64,000 nt of DNA from GCA-003244245 sp963823755 (GCA_963823755.1 CAWGMP010000028.1:186001-250000); one strand, 5' to 3'; shown: positions 17,751-28,166, numbered from the stretch's first letter. Numbers and translations are program-made. Notes: a model not told the origin generated them from the sequence alone.

Positions 17751-17942
17751 CCCGCGGTCATCACCGCGCCACGCTCTGCGCTGTGAGCAAGCACGGCAGC
17801 CTGGTCGAGGAACCCGACGCCTGGGCACCACGTACCGGAGAAGTAGTCGGCGAATCACAACGTCCAAAGAAAAAGGGAAAGGGAAATTATCCCGTGACTG
17901 AAGTGAGCACCGATCCGGCCGATGCTGACTACACTCCGCTCG

Positions 17943-19195
17943 GTGACTACCGACACCACTCGCGAGGGCGTGCACTCGGATCAGGACGTCGATGAGCTGC
18001 GTGACGCCCTGGTTGATGAGGTCATCGTGCGCGAATGGCCGAGCCTGGACCCGCCGCGCGAGGTCGAGGCCGCGTTGCGGACCGTGCCCCGGCACCTGTT
18101 CGCGCCGGAGGTGCCGCTGGAGACGGCGTACGCCAATCACTCCATCGTCACCAAGCGCAACGAGCGCGGCGGCCCCATCAGCTCGGTCTCCGCGCCGTGG
18201 CTGCAGGCCATAATGCTGGGTCAGCTCCAGGTGGCGCAGGGGCAGCGCGTTCTGGAGATCGGCAGCGGCGGGTACAACGCTGCGCTTCTCCGGGAGCTGG
18301 CCGGGCCGGATGGCTCGGTGACCACGATCGACATCGACCAGGAGATCGCCGACCGCGCCCGGACGTGCCTGGCGGCGGGCTATCACGATGTGCGCGTCCT
18401 GTGCGCGGATGGGGCGTTCGGCGCGGCGGAGTACGGCCCGTTCGATCGATCATCGTCACCGTCGGTACCTGGGACATCCCACCGGCGTGGGTGGAGCAAC
18501 TCGCCGAGGGCGGGCGGCTGGTGGTCCCGCTGCGGACCAAGGGGCTGAACCGGTCCTGGATACTGGAACACGCCGACGGGTACCTGGTCGGACGTGACCC
18601 TCAGTCCTGCGGGTTCGTGCCGATGCAGGGCGTCGGCGCACACCGGGGCCGGTCGACTATCCCCCTGCATGGCTATGAGGTTCGCCTGTGTCCGAGCGCG
18701 GGGCAGCAGGTCGACACCGCGGCGCTGGGCGAGGTGTCGTCGACACCGAGGGCGCAGGTCTGGTCGGGCGTCACGATCCGCAAAGGGGAGGATTTCAACA
18801 ACCTGGACCTGTGGCTGGCCAGGCTACTGGGGTTCTGCCTCCTCTCGGCGACCCAGGATGCTGTCGATCGCGGGCTGGTGTCCCCGACCTGGCACGTTGC
18901 CATTCCCGCGTTGGTCGAGGGGCGCAGCCTTGCCTACCGCGCCAAGCTAAGGCGGGTGGACGGCGACGAGACCGCGAGAGAGCTGGGTGCCTACGCCCAC
19001 GGCCCGGACGCCGCCGAGGCCGCGGACCGGTTCGCCGAACAGATCCGGATCTGGGACCGGGACCACCGCCACGGCCCGGGGCCGCTCCTGACGGTGCACC
19101 CGGCACACACCCCCGACGCAGAGCTGCCGACCGGACTCGTGATCGACCAACGACACACCCGGAGCGTGATCTCCTGGCCGGACCACCCCGAATAG
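17943..19195 (+). pseudogene. FxLD-system methyltransferase, one frameshift
   Basis: GTG 17943 (VTTDTTREGVHSDQDVDELR). The N-terminal half is a protein-L-isoaspartate methyltransferase-like fold: VEAALRTVPRHLFAPEVPLE, SAPWLQAIMLGQLQVAQGQR, VLEIGSGGYNAALL (SAM motif I) and VTTIDIDQEI. At about 18446 one base is lost (TTCGATCG|ATC), then IIVTVGTWDIPPAWVEQLAE and GGRLVVPLRTKGLNR continue, with the family-specific C-terminal domain to PDHPE at 19195. This matches TIGR04364 (methyltransferase, FxLD system), which modifies the lanthipeptide. The precursor gene starts 35 bp downstream. Confidence 0.8.
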
Positions 19196-19230
19196 CGCCA
19201 ACCCCGCCCCGTCGAGGAAAGGAATCCCCG

Positions 19231-19386
19231 ATGGATGCCACTATGCCGTCCACCACTGACGACGAGTTTGATCTCGATGTGAGATTCGTGGAGTCGGACC
19301 TGGAAATCGCCGGGGGCGATACGGATGACTGCACGAAGGAGTGCACCGACGATGAGTGCACGGACACCAGAGAAGGCTGCGAATAG
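19231..19386 (+). CDS. FxLD family lanthipeptide precursor
   Basis: 51 aa from ATG 19231 with GAGGAAAGGA upstream. The leader holds DDEFDLDVRFVESDLEIA, with the F-D-L-D motif that names the family (TIGR04363). The core GGDTDDCTKECTDDECTDTR EGCE has four Cys and five Thr, able to form up to four methyllanthionine rings, and is unusually acidic. It is intact and sits between methyltransferase and LanB, the expected place. Product likely a peptide natural product exported and matured by proteins not encoded here: no transporter or protease is seen in the cluster. Confidence 0.85.
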   Translation: MDATMPSTTDDEFDLDVRFVESDLEIAGGDTDDCTKECTDDECTDTREGCE

Positions 19387-19447
19387 TTCACCGTGCGTGA
19401 CGCTCCGGCGGCTTACACCGGACCGGACGAGACGGGGGAAGGTGACG

Positions 19448-22366
19448 ATGGCGGCTCGGTTTCGATGTGTTGATGCGGCCGTCATCCGGGTGGCTGTCTT
19501 CGGCAGCGAGTGGGATCTGCCGCCGTGGCCGGACCTGACCGGTGACACCCCGGAGCACGTGCGGGAGTGGCGGAGCTGGTTGGCGCGGGTGTGGGAGCAG
19601 GAAGCGCTCGTCGAGGCGATCGAGGTCGCCAGTCCGGTGTTTGCCCGCCGCGTGGGTGACGTGTGTGGCGGGCAGGTTCAGCGGCCGCGTCGGCGCGGCG
19701 GGTGGTGGAGTCGGTGGTCCGGTATCTGCTGCGGCTGACCAGCCGGGCCACGCCGTTCGGGTTCTTCGCCGGGGTGGCTGCGCTGCGCCTCGGGTCCAGC
19801 GCCAGCGTCCGGTGGGGTGAGCAGCACCACGCGGCGGCGCGCCTTGATGCCATGTGGCTCGCGGAGGTGATCACACGCCTCGAGGTGCGGCCCGAGGTCC
19901 TACGACGTTTGCCCGTCGTAGCGAACAACCTGGGCTTCGTGCGGGGGGACCGGCTGGTGGTTCCGTGCCAGCAGCGCCCCAGTGTTCCTGGCGGGGTCCG
20001 GCCCGGTGATGTGTCGGTCCGGCACACCAGGGCGGTTCAAGCCGCGATCCAGGCTGCGCAGGTCCCCATCACCATCGGCGAGCTGATCGGCAAGCTGGCT
20101 GCTGAGCTTCCCGGAAGGCCGGGGTTCGCCGCGCTGTTCGTGCGGCGGTGTCGCAGCAGATGTCGGTCATCTGTGATCGCCCTGAACCGTCCCTTGCGGT
20201 TGTTCTGCGGGTCGACTGCTCGGTGGTCCTGCCGCAGGCCGTAGCACGCGAGGTCGAGGCCGCCGCGTCGGCGCTGGTGCGGCTGACACCTCATCGGTTC
20301 GGCAACCCCGCTTGGCGAGCCTGGCACGCCAGATTCTTGGCGCGCTATGGTTCGGGCGCAGTGGTCCCGGTCAGCCAGGTCGTGGACGCCGACATCGGGC
20401 TCGGCTACCCCGCCGGCTACCGGGGCTCGGTGATGAAGCAATCCGATCCGCCCCTGCTGGCTCGGGATCGCACGCTCCTGCGCCTGGCCCAGCAGGCCGC
20501 GCTGGACGGCGGCGGCGAGGTGGTCCTCGACGAACACGTGCTCTCGGAGCTGGCACCTGAGTCCACCGAAACTCGGCCACCGCAGGTCCCCTCGCACACC
20601 GAGCTGCGGTGGCGCCTGCACGCACCGACGACGGACGCGCTCGATCGAGGAGAGTTCACCCTGGTCGTCGTCAGGGCGGCACGCCAGGCCGGAACCACGA
20701 CAGGGAGATTTCTTCACCTTTTCGATTCCGAGGACCGTGGCCGAATGGTCGAAGCGTTCACCGGCCTGGCCACGTCCATCTCCGGATCGCTCCCCGCACA
20801 GGTGTCCTGCCCACCTTTGTCTCCGCGGACCGGAAACCTCGCCCGAACCCCTGCGATCTTCCCGCCGATCCCTCTCGGCGAACACCGCCCACACGGAGAT
20901 GCGCAGATCCCCTTGGACGATCTGGCGGTCAGCGGTGACGCTCATCGCCTGTTCCTGGTCTCCTTGTCGCAGGGCCGAATCGTCGAACCGGTGATGGTGA
21001 ACGCCGTCGAGTTCCGCCGCGCAACTCATCCGCTGGCCCGGTTCCTCTGCGAGATCACCGCGGCGCGCGCAGCCGCTTGTGTCCCGTTCGCCTGGGGAGC
21101 CGCTAACAGCCTCCCGTTCCTGCCGCGTGTCCGGTACCGCCGCACCGTGCTGCGGTCCGCCAGCTGGAACCTGCCCGCCTCCGACCTGCCCGGGTCGCGT
21201 ACCGCCTGGCGGGGATGGTCGCAGGCCTGGGGCGGGCTGCGGCGCAGATACCGCATCCCGGATGCGGTCCATCTCGGTGAGAACGACGTTCGGATCCGCC
21301 TCGACCTGAACGAGCCCACGCACCTCGCGATGCTGCGTACCCACCTGAACCGGGCCGGCAACGCCACCTTGACCGAGGCGCCAGACCACCACGACTACGG
21401 ATGGAACGGCGGGCACGCCCACGAGATCGTCATCCCCCTGGCGGCCACCCGGCCGCCATCGACTCGGCAGGCCGGGCCAATCAGGGTGACCCACCACCCA
21501 GGACACGCGCCCGGCAGTTCACGGTGGCTCTACGCGAGGCTGTACGGGCACCGCAGACCGACATCCTCACCACCCGCCTGCCCGATCTGCTGTCCACCTG
21601 GGAGGACGGCCCAGCAGACGACTGGTGGTTCCTGCGCTACCGGGAACCAGAGCCGCGCCTGCGCCTGCGCATCCGGCTCCATGACGCCCGCACCTACGGG
21701 ACCGCCGCCCAGCGTCTCGGGGCCTGGGCCGATCGCGTCCGACACCTCGGGCTACTTCGTAACATCGTGCTGGACACCTACTACCCCGAGGTCGGCCGCT
21801 ACGGAACCGGTGCAGCCATGCAGGCAGCCGAGGCCGTGTTCGCCGCCGACTCAGCCGTGTCCATCGCACAGCTGACCGTCAGCGCCAGCGGCACCCCACA
21901 CCCGTACGCCGTCATCGCGGCGAGCTTCACCGACCTGGCGGCAGCCTTCACCGGCAGCCTCAGCAACGGTCTGAACTGGCTGGTCGACCATGTCAACCAC
22001 CACGCGGCCCCAGCGCTCGCCCGTGAGATCCACGAGCAGGCGATGCGCCTGGCCGATCCCAGCGGTGCCTGGGCCACCCTGCGCGCACTGCCGGGAGGCG
22101 AAGAGCTCGCCCTGGCCTGGGACCGCCGCCGGTCAGCGCTGGCGGCCTATCGCGCCCACCTCAGACCGGCAGATGGACCCGACCCCGATCCGGTACTGGC
22201 CTCTCTGCTGCATCTGCACCACGCACGCATGGTCGGGATCAGCCAGAACTCCGAACGGATCTGCCTTCGGCTCGCCCGTGCCGCTGCGCTCGGGTGGGTG
22301 GCACGCAACGAAAGGAGCGGGCCATCGCCGTCGACCAGCGCCATGCTCACGCCGCCGCTGCCGTAG
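19448..22366 (+). pseudogene. lanB: class I lantibiotic dehydratase LanB with C-terminal SpaB_C-like domain, three frameshifts
   Basis: ATG 19448, Shine-Dalgarno GGGGGAAGG. Pieces in order: FRCVDAAVIRVAVFGSEWDL (LanB N-terminus), frame change near 19678 (TTT to TT), RYLLRLTSRATPFGFFAGVA (a LanB hallmark), frame change near 20143, then FGNPAWRAWHARFLARYGSG through the glutamylation domain to PIRVTHHPGHAPGSSRWLYA RLYG, frame change near 21552 (CACCC to CACC), then DILTTRLPDLLSTWEDGPAD and WWFLRYREPEPRLRLRIRLH, the elimination (TIGR03891-like) domain, to 22366. The enzyme uses glutamyl-tRNA to dehydrate core Ser/Thr. Every shift is a single lost base. Either a decaying gene or base-calling errors. 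Confidence 0.8.
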
Positions 22367-23527
22367 CCGCTCGGCTGGCCTGCCCCTCCTCGACATCGGG
22401 CCGAGGGGGCCATCCCCAGTCATTGGGCAAGGGCGCTGTCGGGGTGGCTGTGCTTCACCTCGAACGCGCGATCGCCGGGCTCGGTGGCTGGGAGGTGGCA
22501 CACACCTGGCTGGCCGCCGCCGCCGGCGACATCAGCGCAGGCCCCAACGCCACCCTGTTCGTTGGCGCACCGGCCCTGGCCTTCGCCCTCCACGCCGCCG
22601 CCCGGCCGGGACGGTATGAGCGGGCTCTGGAGTCGCTGGACATCAGGGTCGCCGCCCTCACCCGGTGCCGCCTCGATCAAGCCCATGCGCGGATCGACCG
22701 CGGGGACCGTCCGGCGCTGGCGGAGTTCGATCTCATCAACGGACTGACGGGCCTGGGCGCGCACTTCCTGCGGCGTGATCCGGACGGTGACCTCATCGGG
22801 CAGGTCTTGGGGTATCTCGTCCGGCTCACCGAACCCCTCGGCGCCGACGATCTTCCCGGCTGGTGGGCCGACCTGGCCCCCACCGGCCGTGATCTACCGA
22901 CCTTCCCGGCGGGCACGGGAATTTCGGCATGGCGCACGGGATCAGCGGTCCCTGGCGTTGCGGTCCCTGGCGATGAGGCGCGGGATCGTCGTGGACGGCC
23001 AGGTGCAGGCCATCAAACGGATCTGCGCCTGGCTGGACGCCTGGCGCCAGGATCACGACACCGGCCCGTGGTGGCCCGAGACGATCACCCTCGACGAAAC
23101 CCGGCTCGGGCGGCCGAAACAGACCAGGCCGCTGCGCCCCTCCTGGTGCTACGGCACCCCAGGACTAGCACGGGCACAACAGCTCGCTGGCCAGGCCACC
23201 GCCGACACCGACCGTCAGTGCCTGGCCGAGCAGGCGCTGATCGGCTGCCTCACCGACCCCGAACAACGGGAGCGGATCACCGACCAAAGCCTGTGCCACG
23301 GATCGGCCGGCCTGTTCCAGACGGCCTGGCACATCGCTGCCGACGCGCACACCCTCGACCTCACCGCGCACCTGGCAGAACTCGCCGAGCTGCTCCTGAC
23401 CCCCGAACCCCCCGGCGCAGCCATCGGGCTCCTCGAGGGCTCAACGGGCCTCGCGCTCACGCTGTCCACGGCCGCCGCCGACGAACCCCCCGCCTCCCAC
23501 TGGGATACCTGCCTCCTGCTCGCCTGA
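22294..23527 (+). pseudogene. lanC: lanthionine synthetase C-like cyclase LanC, two frameshifts
   Basis: Overlaps the end of lanB. Begins about HAHAAAAVAARLACPSST, then GKGAVGVAVLHLERAIAGLG and NATLFVGAPALAFALHAAAR. Near 22918 one G and near 22964 one C are lost around the motif NFGMAHGISGP-LALRSLAMR, after which the second half is in frame. Zinc and active-site residues are present: SWCYGTPG (Cys) and SLCHGSAG (Cys-His). LanC adds Cys thiols to dehydrated residues to close rings. The start codon is unclear: GAAAGGAG at 22310 is followed by ATC rather than ATG/GTG. Confidence 0.8.
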
Positions 23528-24150
23528 CGGGCCCACCAAGGTGGAACGTGACAGCTGCTCGGCGTTATCAGCGTCGCTCATGACAGGATTATGTGGTATA
23601 TCACTCATCCTTCACATGTCCACAGGAGCCTGGTTCGCGGTTGCCGCCTCGACAGCCACACGAGCATGGGCAGCGATACTACCCTGATCGAGCAAGGGCA
23701 ATCAGCGCCGAGACAGCGTCCAGAACATGAAGTAGCGCCGAGTCATCGGCCCGGCACCAACCGGTGCCCTCGCTATTAGCGCCGAACGAGCTACACCGGG
23801 CCAGCGCACCGACCTCGTCCCCAGCACACTGGCCACGCTCAGTGACGACCTCAGCCGAGTTCGTCGCCCACCCCACCCCCGCACCGCCAGGACTGGTGCC
23901 CGGCACTACTACCTGAAACCGTATAACCAAACAAAACACACGCTCATCGTCCGAGTGATGAGGGCTGGGACTCATCGTCTTCGACGGGCGTGACATCACC
24001 CACCTGTCGGCCCGCCGGATGCGTCCGCGTCGCCTGCCTTGTCCCCGAGGACCCGCCGGCATGACCGACGCCGAAGGCTCTGGAGTTACCTGGTTGCCCA
24101 CAATTCAAGGACTTGACCAGTTACGCCTGCGGCACCGGCGTATGAGCCCG
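23528..24150. other. 600 bp without a gene; possible ABC-ATPase scrap
   Basis: No open frame here has coding character over more than a few dozen residues. At about 23970-24022 the plus strand reads LIVFDGRDITHLSARRMRP, like the strand after the Walker A of ABC transporter ATPases (G.I.FdGrDIT.L), but it is too short to be sure. The rest appears non-coding. Confidence 0.35.
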
Positions 24151-24193
24151 CAGGAACCCGGGCGAGGACTCCCTGTCCTCGCCCGGGTTCCTG
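24151..24193. terminator. strong hairpin, probable bidirectional terminator
   Basis: Two 18-bp arms (24151-24168 and 24176-24193) are perfectly complementary around a 7-nt loop. It lies 45 bp after the stop of the minus-strand nuclease gene. GC-rich stem without a clear T-run, a common actinomycete form. Confidence 0.65.
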
Positions 24194-24237
24194 CCGTCGC
24201 CGGCGGACAGCAAGCTTGGCATTTCCCCGCGCTGAGG

Positions 24238-25116
24238 TTAGAAGGAAACGCCCGACCACAGCAGGTTGTGGTCGGAGTGCTTTGCCTTGCCGACTGTGGC
24301 CCAGCGAACCTTGACCGAAGGCGAGACGAAGATGTAGTCAATCTTTGTGGCGTTAGAAGTCGGGTGACCGCTACGGCAGGATGGTTGGATACGGTTTCCG
24401 CAGGGGCTGTCCACTTCCTTGTAGTTTCCGTGCGCGCCGGAGCCGTAGCCCTGCTGGTAGAAGTTATCAGTCACCTTCGACATCGGGTCATCGTTGAGGT
24501 CCCCGCCGAGGAAAACCTGGTAACCGGCGTACTCCTCAGCGAGCTTCTTCCGGGCCGCCGCGGCCTCGCCATTCCGTGACTGGTAATGTTCTTTATCGTC
24601 ACCATTGCTGAGGTGGATTGTGCAGACGACCACTTTTTTCGCAGGAGCCTTGATGCACAGCATTTCGCGTTGCTCGAGTGACGCTGACGACTCCAAATCT
24701 GTACGCTCAAGTGGCCCGAAACCGAAGTCCTTCCGGAACAGGATCGAATTACCGAAGTCGGAGGGGTGCTTGCCTTTGTACTTGCCATTGCCCCCACACT
24801 GCGCAGTTGACCCTTTCTTGCTCTTCTTTACCACATTAAATACGATCTTGTATTCCGGGAGTTTATCTTCCAGTCTTTTGTTCCAGTCGGCACAGAATTC
24901 CTGCAAGGTCAGCCACATTGGCTTGCGATCGTTGACTGAGCTAACAAGGTCGTCAGGAGCCTTATCTCCTGGTTCGCCGTACGTGGCGTTTCCACCGGCC
25001 ATATTGAATTGACCGATAGTGTAGTCGCTCGCCGCACACGCTTGTGTAGCGGTCGCCGCGGGGATAGCGAGGACGCTCATGGCGAGCGCCGCGGTCCGGG
25101 CAAGTACCCTTGTCAT
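24238..25116 (-). CDS. secreted endonuclease/exonuclease/phosphatase-family protein
   Basis: 292 aa. ATG 25116 is preferred over the upstream frame because GAGGAG lies 7 nt before it and a signal peptide follows (MTRVLARTAALAMSVLAIPA, cleavage after CAA). EEP-fold motifs: IGQFNMAGGN (strand 1, Asn), LTLQEFC (catalytic Glu), TIHLSNGDD, LGGDLNDDP (GD.N.), KIDYIFVS and KHSDHNLLW (SDH). These are the DNase I/sphingomyelinase-like metal and catalytic residues. Likely an extracellular nuclease or lipase-type phosphodiesterase. Lys-rich and AT-richer than neighbours, suggesting transfer. Single gene with its own terminator. Confidence 0.8.
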   Translation of the reverse strand: MTRVLARTAALAMSVLAIPAATATQACAASDYTIGQFNMAGGNATYGEPGDKAPDDLVSSVNDRKPMWLTLQEFCADWNKRLEDKLPEYKIVFNVVKKSKKGSTAQCGGNGKYKGKHPSDFGNSILFRKDFGFGPLERTDLESSASLEQREMLCIKAPAKKVVVCTIHLSNGDDKEHYQSRNGEAAAARKKLAEEYAGYQVFLGGDLNDDPMSKVTDNFYQQGYGSGAHGNYKEVDSPCGNRIQPSCRSGHPTSNATKIDYIFVSPSVKVRWATVGKAKHSDHNLLWSGVSF

Positions 25117-25443
25117 TGTTTTCTCCTCATCCGAAAGTGTCCATCCACGGCCAATCAACGCCCTGCTGGGCAGGTAGTTGTGACCTGTGGCATCGGATCA
25201 CGGACCGCGTACTACCGGTAGCACTTCGGCTACTGGCACACTGAACAACTGCTCCGTTCGGCCGCTCGAACGCTGGTCAGGGTGTTTGGTAGCTCAGGAA
25301 GCGTGGCAGGACCCGCCACCAGTACGCTGCTGGCTAACCCATCCGCGGGGTGAGGAACCACAGCGCGGCCAGCCATCAACTGCCGAATGCCGCCCGCAGT
25401 TCGGCGGACCGGCAGATGACGAGAGTCAGGGAGGCAAGGGGAG
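25117..25443. other. divergent intergenic region
   Basis: 330 bp between the nuclease gene (minus) and the membrane-protein gene (plus). No gene or clear repeat; must contain both promoters. Confidence 0.4.
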
Positions 25444-26382
25444 ATGGCTTTCAGGGGCAAAACGAACAAAGAAGCGGAGGCGCCTCCGGAAGCCCCTCGA
25501 ACGGTGCAGGAATTCCGCAGCCGGTTGGGGGAACTCCACAGAGAATGCGGCTCGCCGGCCAATGCTGAGATCCGTCGAGCGATTCGCTGCGTCAACGTTC
25601 CTCAAGTGGCGGCCTCGACACTGTCGGAATTCTTCAACGGTCTTCGTCCCACTGTCCTTCCACGGCAGGACTTCGTCCGGGGTTTCGTCACCGGATGCCT
25701 GCTCCATAGTGGGGCATCGATGGTCACGGTGACGGAGGCGCTGGATCAGTGGGACGGCTGGTGGAGTGCCGTAGTCGCGTCCACCGGACAGCCACCGATC
25801 AAGGTTGACACCCGGGTTGAGGCACCGCAGACGGATATCGTTGACAGCTGGTGGCAACGTCCCCTCACCCTCGGAATCGCCACCGTGTGCACGTTGCTGG
25901 GTTTCAGTGCCGGGGCGTTATGGTTCGGTTGGGACGAACTATGGTCAGCCCACGACTCCTCCCTTGCGTATGACACCTGCGGAGAAAAACTCGCTCCCTC
26001 CCCAGTCGCCGGTCAGATAGTCCTCATCGCTGACCGCGGGCCTCACGGTAGACCCATTCAGGACCGGCGTATCGAACTTCGCCTGCAGGATCATCCCCAG
26101 CATGGCTGGATCCTGTGGGCCCATCTCGCGGCGACGCCATCAGATGTTGACCGACTATGGATGGACTGGAGCTACCAGCAGAATCCGGCGAGTATGGCGG
26201 ACTTCCGGCAGTGTGGCGCGCAGCCTGTCAGCGACGGCCGCGACACCCCAGCGCTGCTCGCCCGCGACTCGCAGGGCGCGCCGCGGTGGTTTCGAGCTTG
26301 CGGCCAGGTCTATCCCCTTGAGCAGCGGGCGCCCAATGCTTCCGGTACCTACTGCACGAGCTGGACTCGCCCATCTTCCTAA
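25444..26382 (+). CDS. single-pass membrane protein with N-terminal HTH-like domain
   Basis: 312 aa. The cytoplasmic N-terminus (about 20-100) resembles the small helical domain of actinomycete XRE-like proteins: TVQEFRSRLGELHRECGSPA, VPQVAASTLSEFFNGLRPTV. One transmembrane helix at about 137-160 (RPLTLGIATVCTLLGFSAGA). The C-terminal 150 residues are extracytoplasmic and contain CGEKL, DFRQCGAQP, RACGQVYPL and TYCTSW, four Cys that could pair. A membrane-tethered sensor is a reasonable guess; no family name can be given. Confidence 0.65.
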   Translation: MAFRGKTNKEAEAPPEAPRTVQEFRSRLGELHRECGSPANAEIRRAIRCVNVPQVAASTLSEFFNGLRPTVLPRQDFVRGFVTGCLLHSGASMVTVTEALDQWDGWWSAVVASTGQPPIKVDTRVEAPQTDIVDSWWQRPLTLGIATVCTLLGFSAGALWFGWDELWSAHDSSLAYDTCGEKLAPSPVAGQIVLIADRGPHGRPIQDRRIELRLQDHPQHGWILWAHLAATPSDVDRLWMDWSYQQNPASMADFRQCGAQPVSDGRDTPALLARDSQGAPRWFRACGQVYPLEQRAPNASGTYCTSWTRPSS

Positions 26383-26576
26383 CTATGATCTCGGGTCGAC
26401 GATCTCGAAGTATTCGGGCCCAGCGGAGAGCCTGTAGCGCTACCGGTTTCCGGTGGACGATTCGCTTACGGTGGTAGGTCGCGGCAGCCCGGCTATCCGT
26501 GGTTTCGGTGCTTACCAACGGGAGGCCGGAGGGGGCTCGTCCGCGGGTGTCGGTATGCATGGGGTAGCGTGAGAGT

Positions 26577-26816
26577 ATGAACGAGCGGGTAACGGTGAGC
26601 TTGCCGAGGGAGTTGCTGGTAGAAGCCCGCCGAGCGGTGGAGACTGGGGCTGCGGCGAGCGTGTCGTCCTACATCGCCGACGCCGTCCGCGCCAAGGCCG
26701 CTCGACAGCGAGCGTTGGCCGAACTGGAGCAGGTGTTCGGCGGTCCGCCGCCGGCCGAGGCGCTGGTTGCGGCCCGCAGGGCGCTGCGCCGCGAGTCCAT
26801 CCCGCGCTCGGCGTGA
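26577..26816 (+). CDS. ribbon-helix-helix antitoxin
   Basis: 79 aa. MNERVTVSLPRELLVEARRA is a typical RHH beta strand and helix A; SVSSYIADAVRAKAARQRAL is helix B. The C-terminal half (FGGPPPAEALVAARRALRRE) would wrap the toxin. Its TGA (26814-26816) overlaps the GTG of the PIN gene, so the two are co-translated. Intact pair. Confidence 0.8.
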   Translation: MNERVTVSLPRELLVEARRAVETGAAASVSSYIADAVRAKAARQRALAELEQVFGGPPPAEALVAARRALRRESIPRSA

Positions 26817-27208
26817 TCGGCGGGCGGGCTTTCGACACTTCCGCACTGGAGCACTTCGCCACCGGCCGCTCGATCTATGCCCGGGCGCTGGTATGGGCGG
26901 CGGTTGAGCAAAGCGACGTCCTGGTGGTGCCCACCACCGCCCTCACCGCGGCGTGGGCAAGGATCCCTCCCGAGGCTTACCCGGTTCTCGAGGTGCTGTT
27001 GGGCCTGCCGAACACCGTCGTCGAGGTCCTCGACGGGCCGACCGCTTACCAGGTCGGACTGCTCTTGGCCCCCGCCGGTGAGCGGGGCGAGCCGGTCACC
27101 GGCCACGTCTTGTGGTGCGGGCGACAGCGTGGCTGGCCCATCCTCACCGCTGTACCGGGCCCGTTACGTGACCTTGATCCCGAGGTGGACATCGAAGAGC
27201 TGCCCTGA
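26813..27208 (+). CDS. PIN-domain toxin
   Basis: 131 aa from GTG 26813. GRAFDTSALEHFATGRSIYA carries the first PIN Asp; VVPTTALTAAWARIPPEAYP, a mid acidic stretch (DGPTAYQVGLLLAPAGERGE) and GWPILTAVPGPLRDLDPEVD complete a PIN-like fold, although the usual late GxDxD is weak. Probably a VapC-type ribonuclease neutralised by the preceding RHH protein. This is the only type II pair with both members intact in the window, apart from the two-gene unit at 61.7 kb. Confidence 0.7.
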   Translation: MIGGRAFDTSALEHFATGRSIYARALVWAAVEQSDVLVVPTTALTAAWARIPPEAYPVLEVLLGLPNTVVEVLDGPTAYQVGLLLAPAGERGEPVTGHVLWCGRQRGWPILTAVPGPLRDLDPEVDIEELP

Positions 27209-27639
27209 CGACCCCACGGTGCGCCGCACCACCGCAGCCGGACGCGAGCTTGCGGTCACGACTCCGAATGAGATTTTTCCGTAAGCTCCGGAAAGATTAC
27301 TGTTCCGTTGGCAACATGATACATACCTGCTTCGATGAACGGGAGATCGATGCCATTCGGATTCACTGCGCCGCTACTGTACGATGCTATCGCCAATGTC
27401 TTCTGGCGATCTCATCCATGACGCCCCGGTGGCCATCTGGCAGCTGGAGCATGACGAGCAGCGGCAAGCGCAAACGTAACTGGCCTGGACATATCAGCTG
27501 ACAGCCGCAACAGCTTCTAAGCTCGTCGACGCCCACCTTCGCTGAGTGGCTGCGGGCCGCAGCATCCAAATCGCGGAACAGGCGCCTCGGCCTGGGGCAT
27601 GCTGCTCCTCAAGGGCAATATCGCTGCTGCTCGGCTCAG
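27209..27639. other. 430 bp of decayed DNA
   Basis: A few short coding-like stretches (for example HDAPVAIWQLEHDEQRQAQT near 27420) but no gene with start, stop and consistent frame. Nothing further can be supported. Confidence 0.35.
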
Positions 27640-27835
27640 CTAGGCCACCGATGTCCGTGACCTCCAGGAAGGGGCGCTGGCCATCCCCAGCGCCCCCCAG
27701 AACAGATAGACGGCGACGTTCCCGCCGAGGCCACACAGGAAATACAGCGTACGGGCCCAGCGCTCGCTCCAGGTAACGGCCGAAGACCCACAGTGCCCAC
27801 ATGTTCATCGCGATGTGCAGCTCGGTGGCGCCAGC
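27640..27835 (-). pseudogene. rhomboid protease fragment
   Basis: Minus-strand reading ELHIAMNMWALWVFGRYLER ALGPY, then in a shifted frame YFLCGLGGNVAVYLFWGALG. HxxxN in a helix followed by LG..LE...G and a small-residue helix is the rhomboid intramembrane-protease core. It begins at the joint with the IS110 fragment, and the catalytic Ser helix is cut off. Confidence 0.5.
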
Positions 27836-28110
27836 GACCGGGCGCAGCTGGTGGGCGTCAGTGTGCACCATGTCAGCCAGCGTGTGCATCCGCGGTGTCA
27901 TTTTTTTCGCGCACGAGACGCTGTTCATTCCCCGTAGCGGGCCACCTGCAGCGGGTTGATCGCAAACACTTGGTAGCCAGCGGCGATCAGCGCCCGGCCA
28001 GCGTGTCCTCCGCCCGGTACCACCCATACGTGGCTTCCAGCACCACCCCGGCTCGGCAACGGACAGTCCGGTAACGACCAGTCCAGCGACGGCCAGTGGG
28101 TTGCGCTCGA
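27836..28110 (-). pseudogene. IS110-family transposase fragment
   Basis: Broken frames read VVLEATYGWYRAEDTLA, AAGYQVFAINPLQVARYGE and RMHTLADMVHTDAHQLRPVA, the DEDD N-terminal domain of IS110 transposases of actinomycetes. Frameshifts are present, an A-run lies at 27900, and the C-terminal Ser domain is missing. Confidence 0.6.
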
Positions 28111-28166
28111 GAAGCAATCGCAAGATAGTGGCTACAGCATATTATGGCCACTGATGGAGGTCACGC

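Noticed and set aside
20037..21506. Long minus-strand open frame (489 codons)
   Set aside because: It lies antisense to lanB, whose sense strand shows clear family motifs; the antisense protein has low-complexity, GC-driven composition.
24105..24236. Riboswitch or small RNA near the 24.15-kb hairpin
   Set aside because: A simple perfect stem after a stop codon is better explained as a terminator; no conserved riboswitch core is visible.
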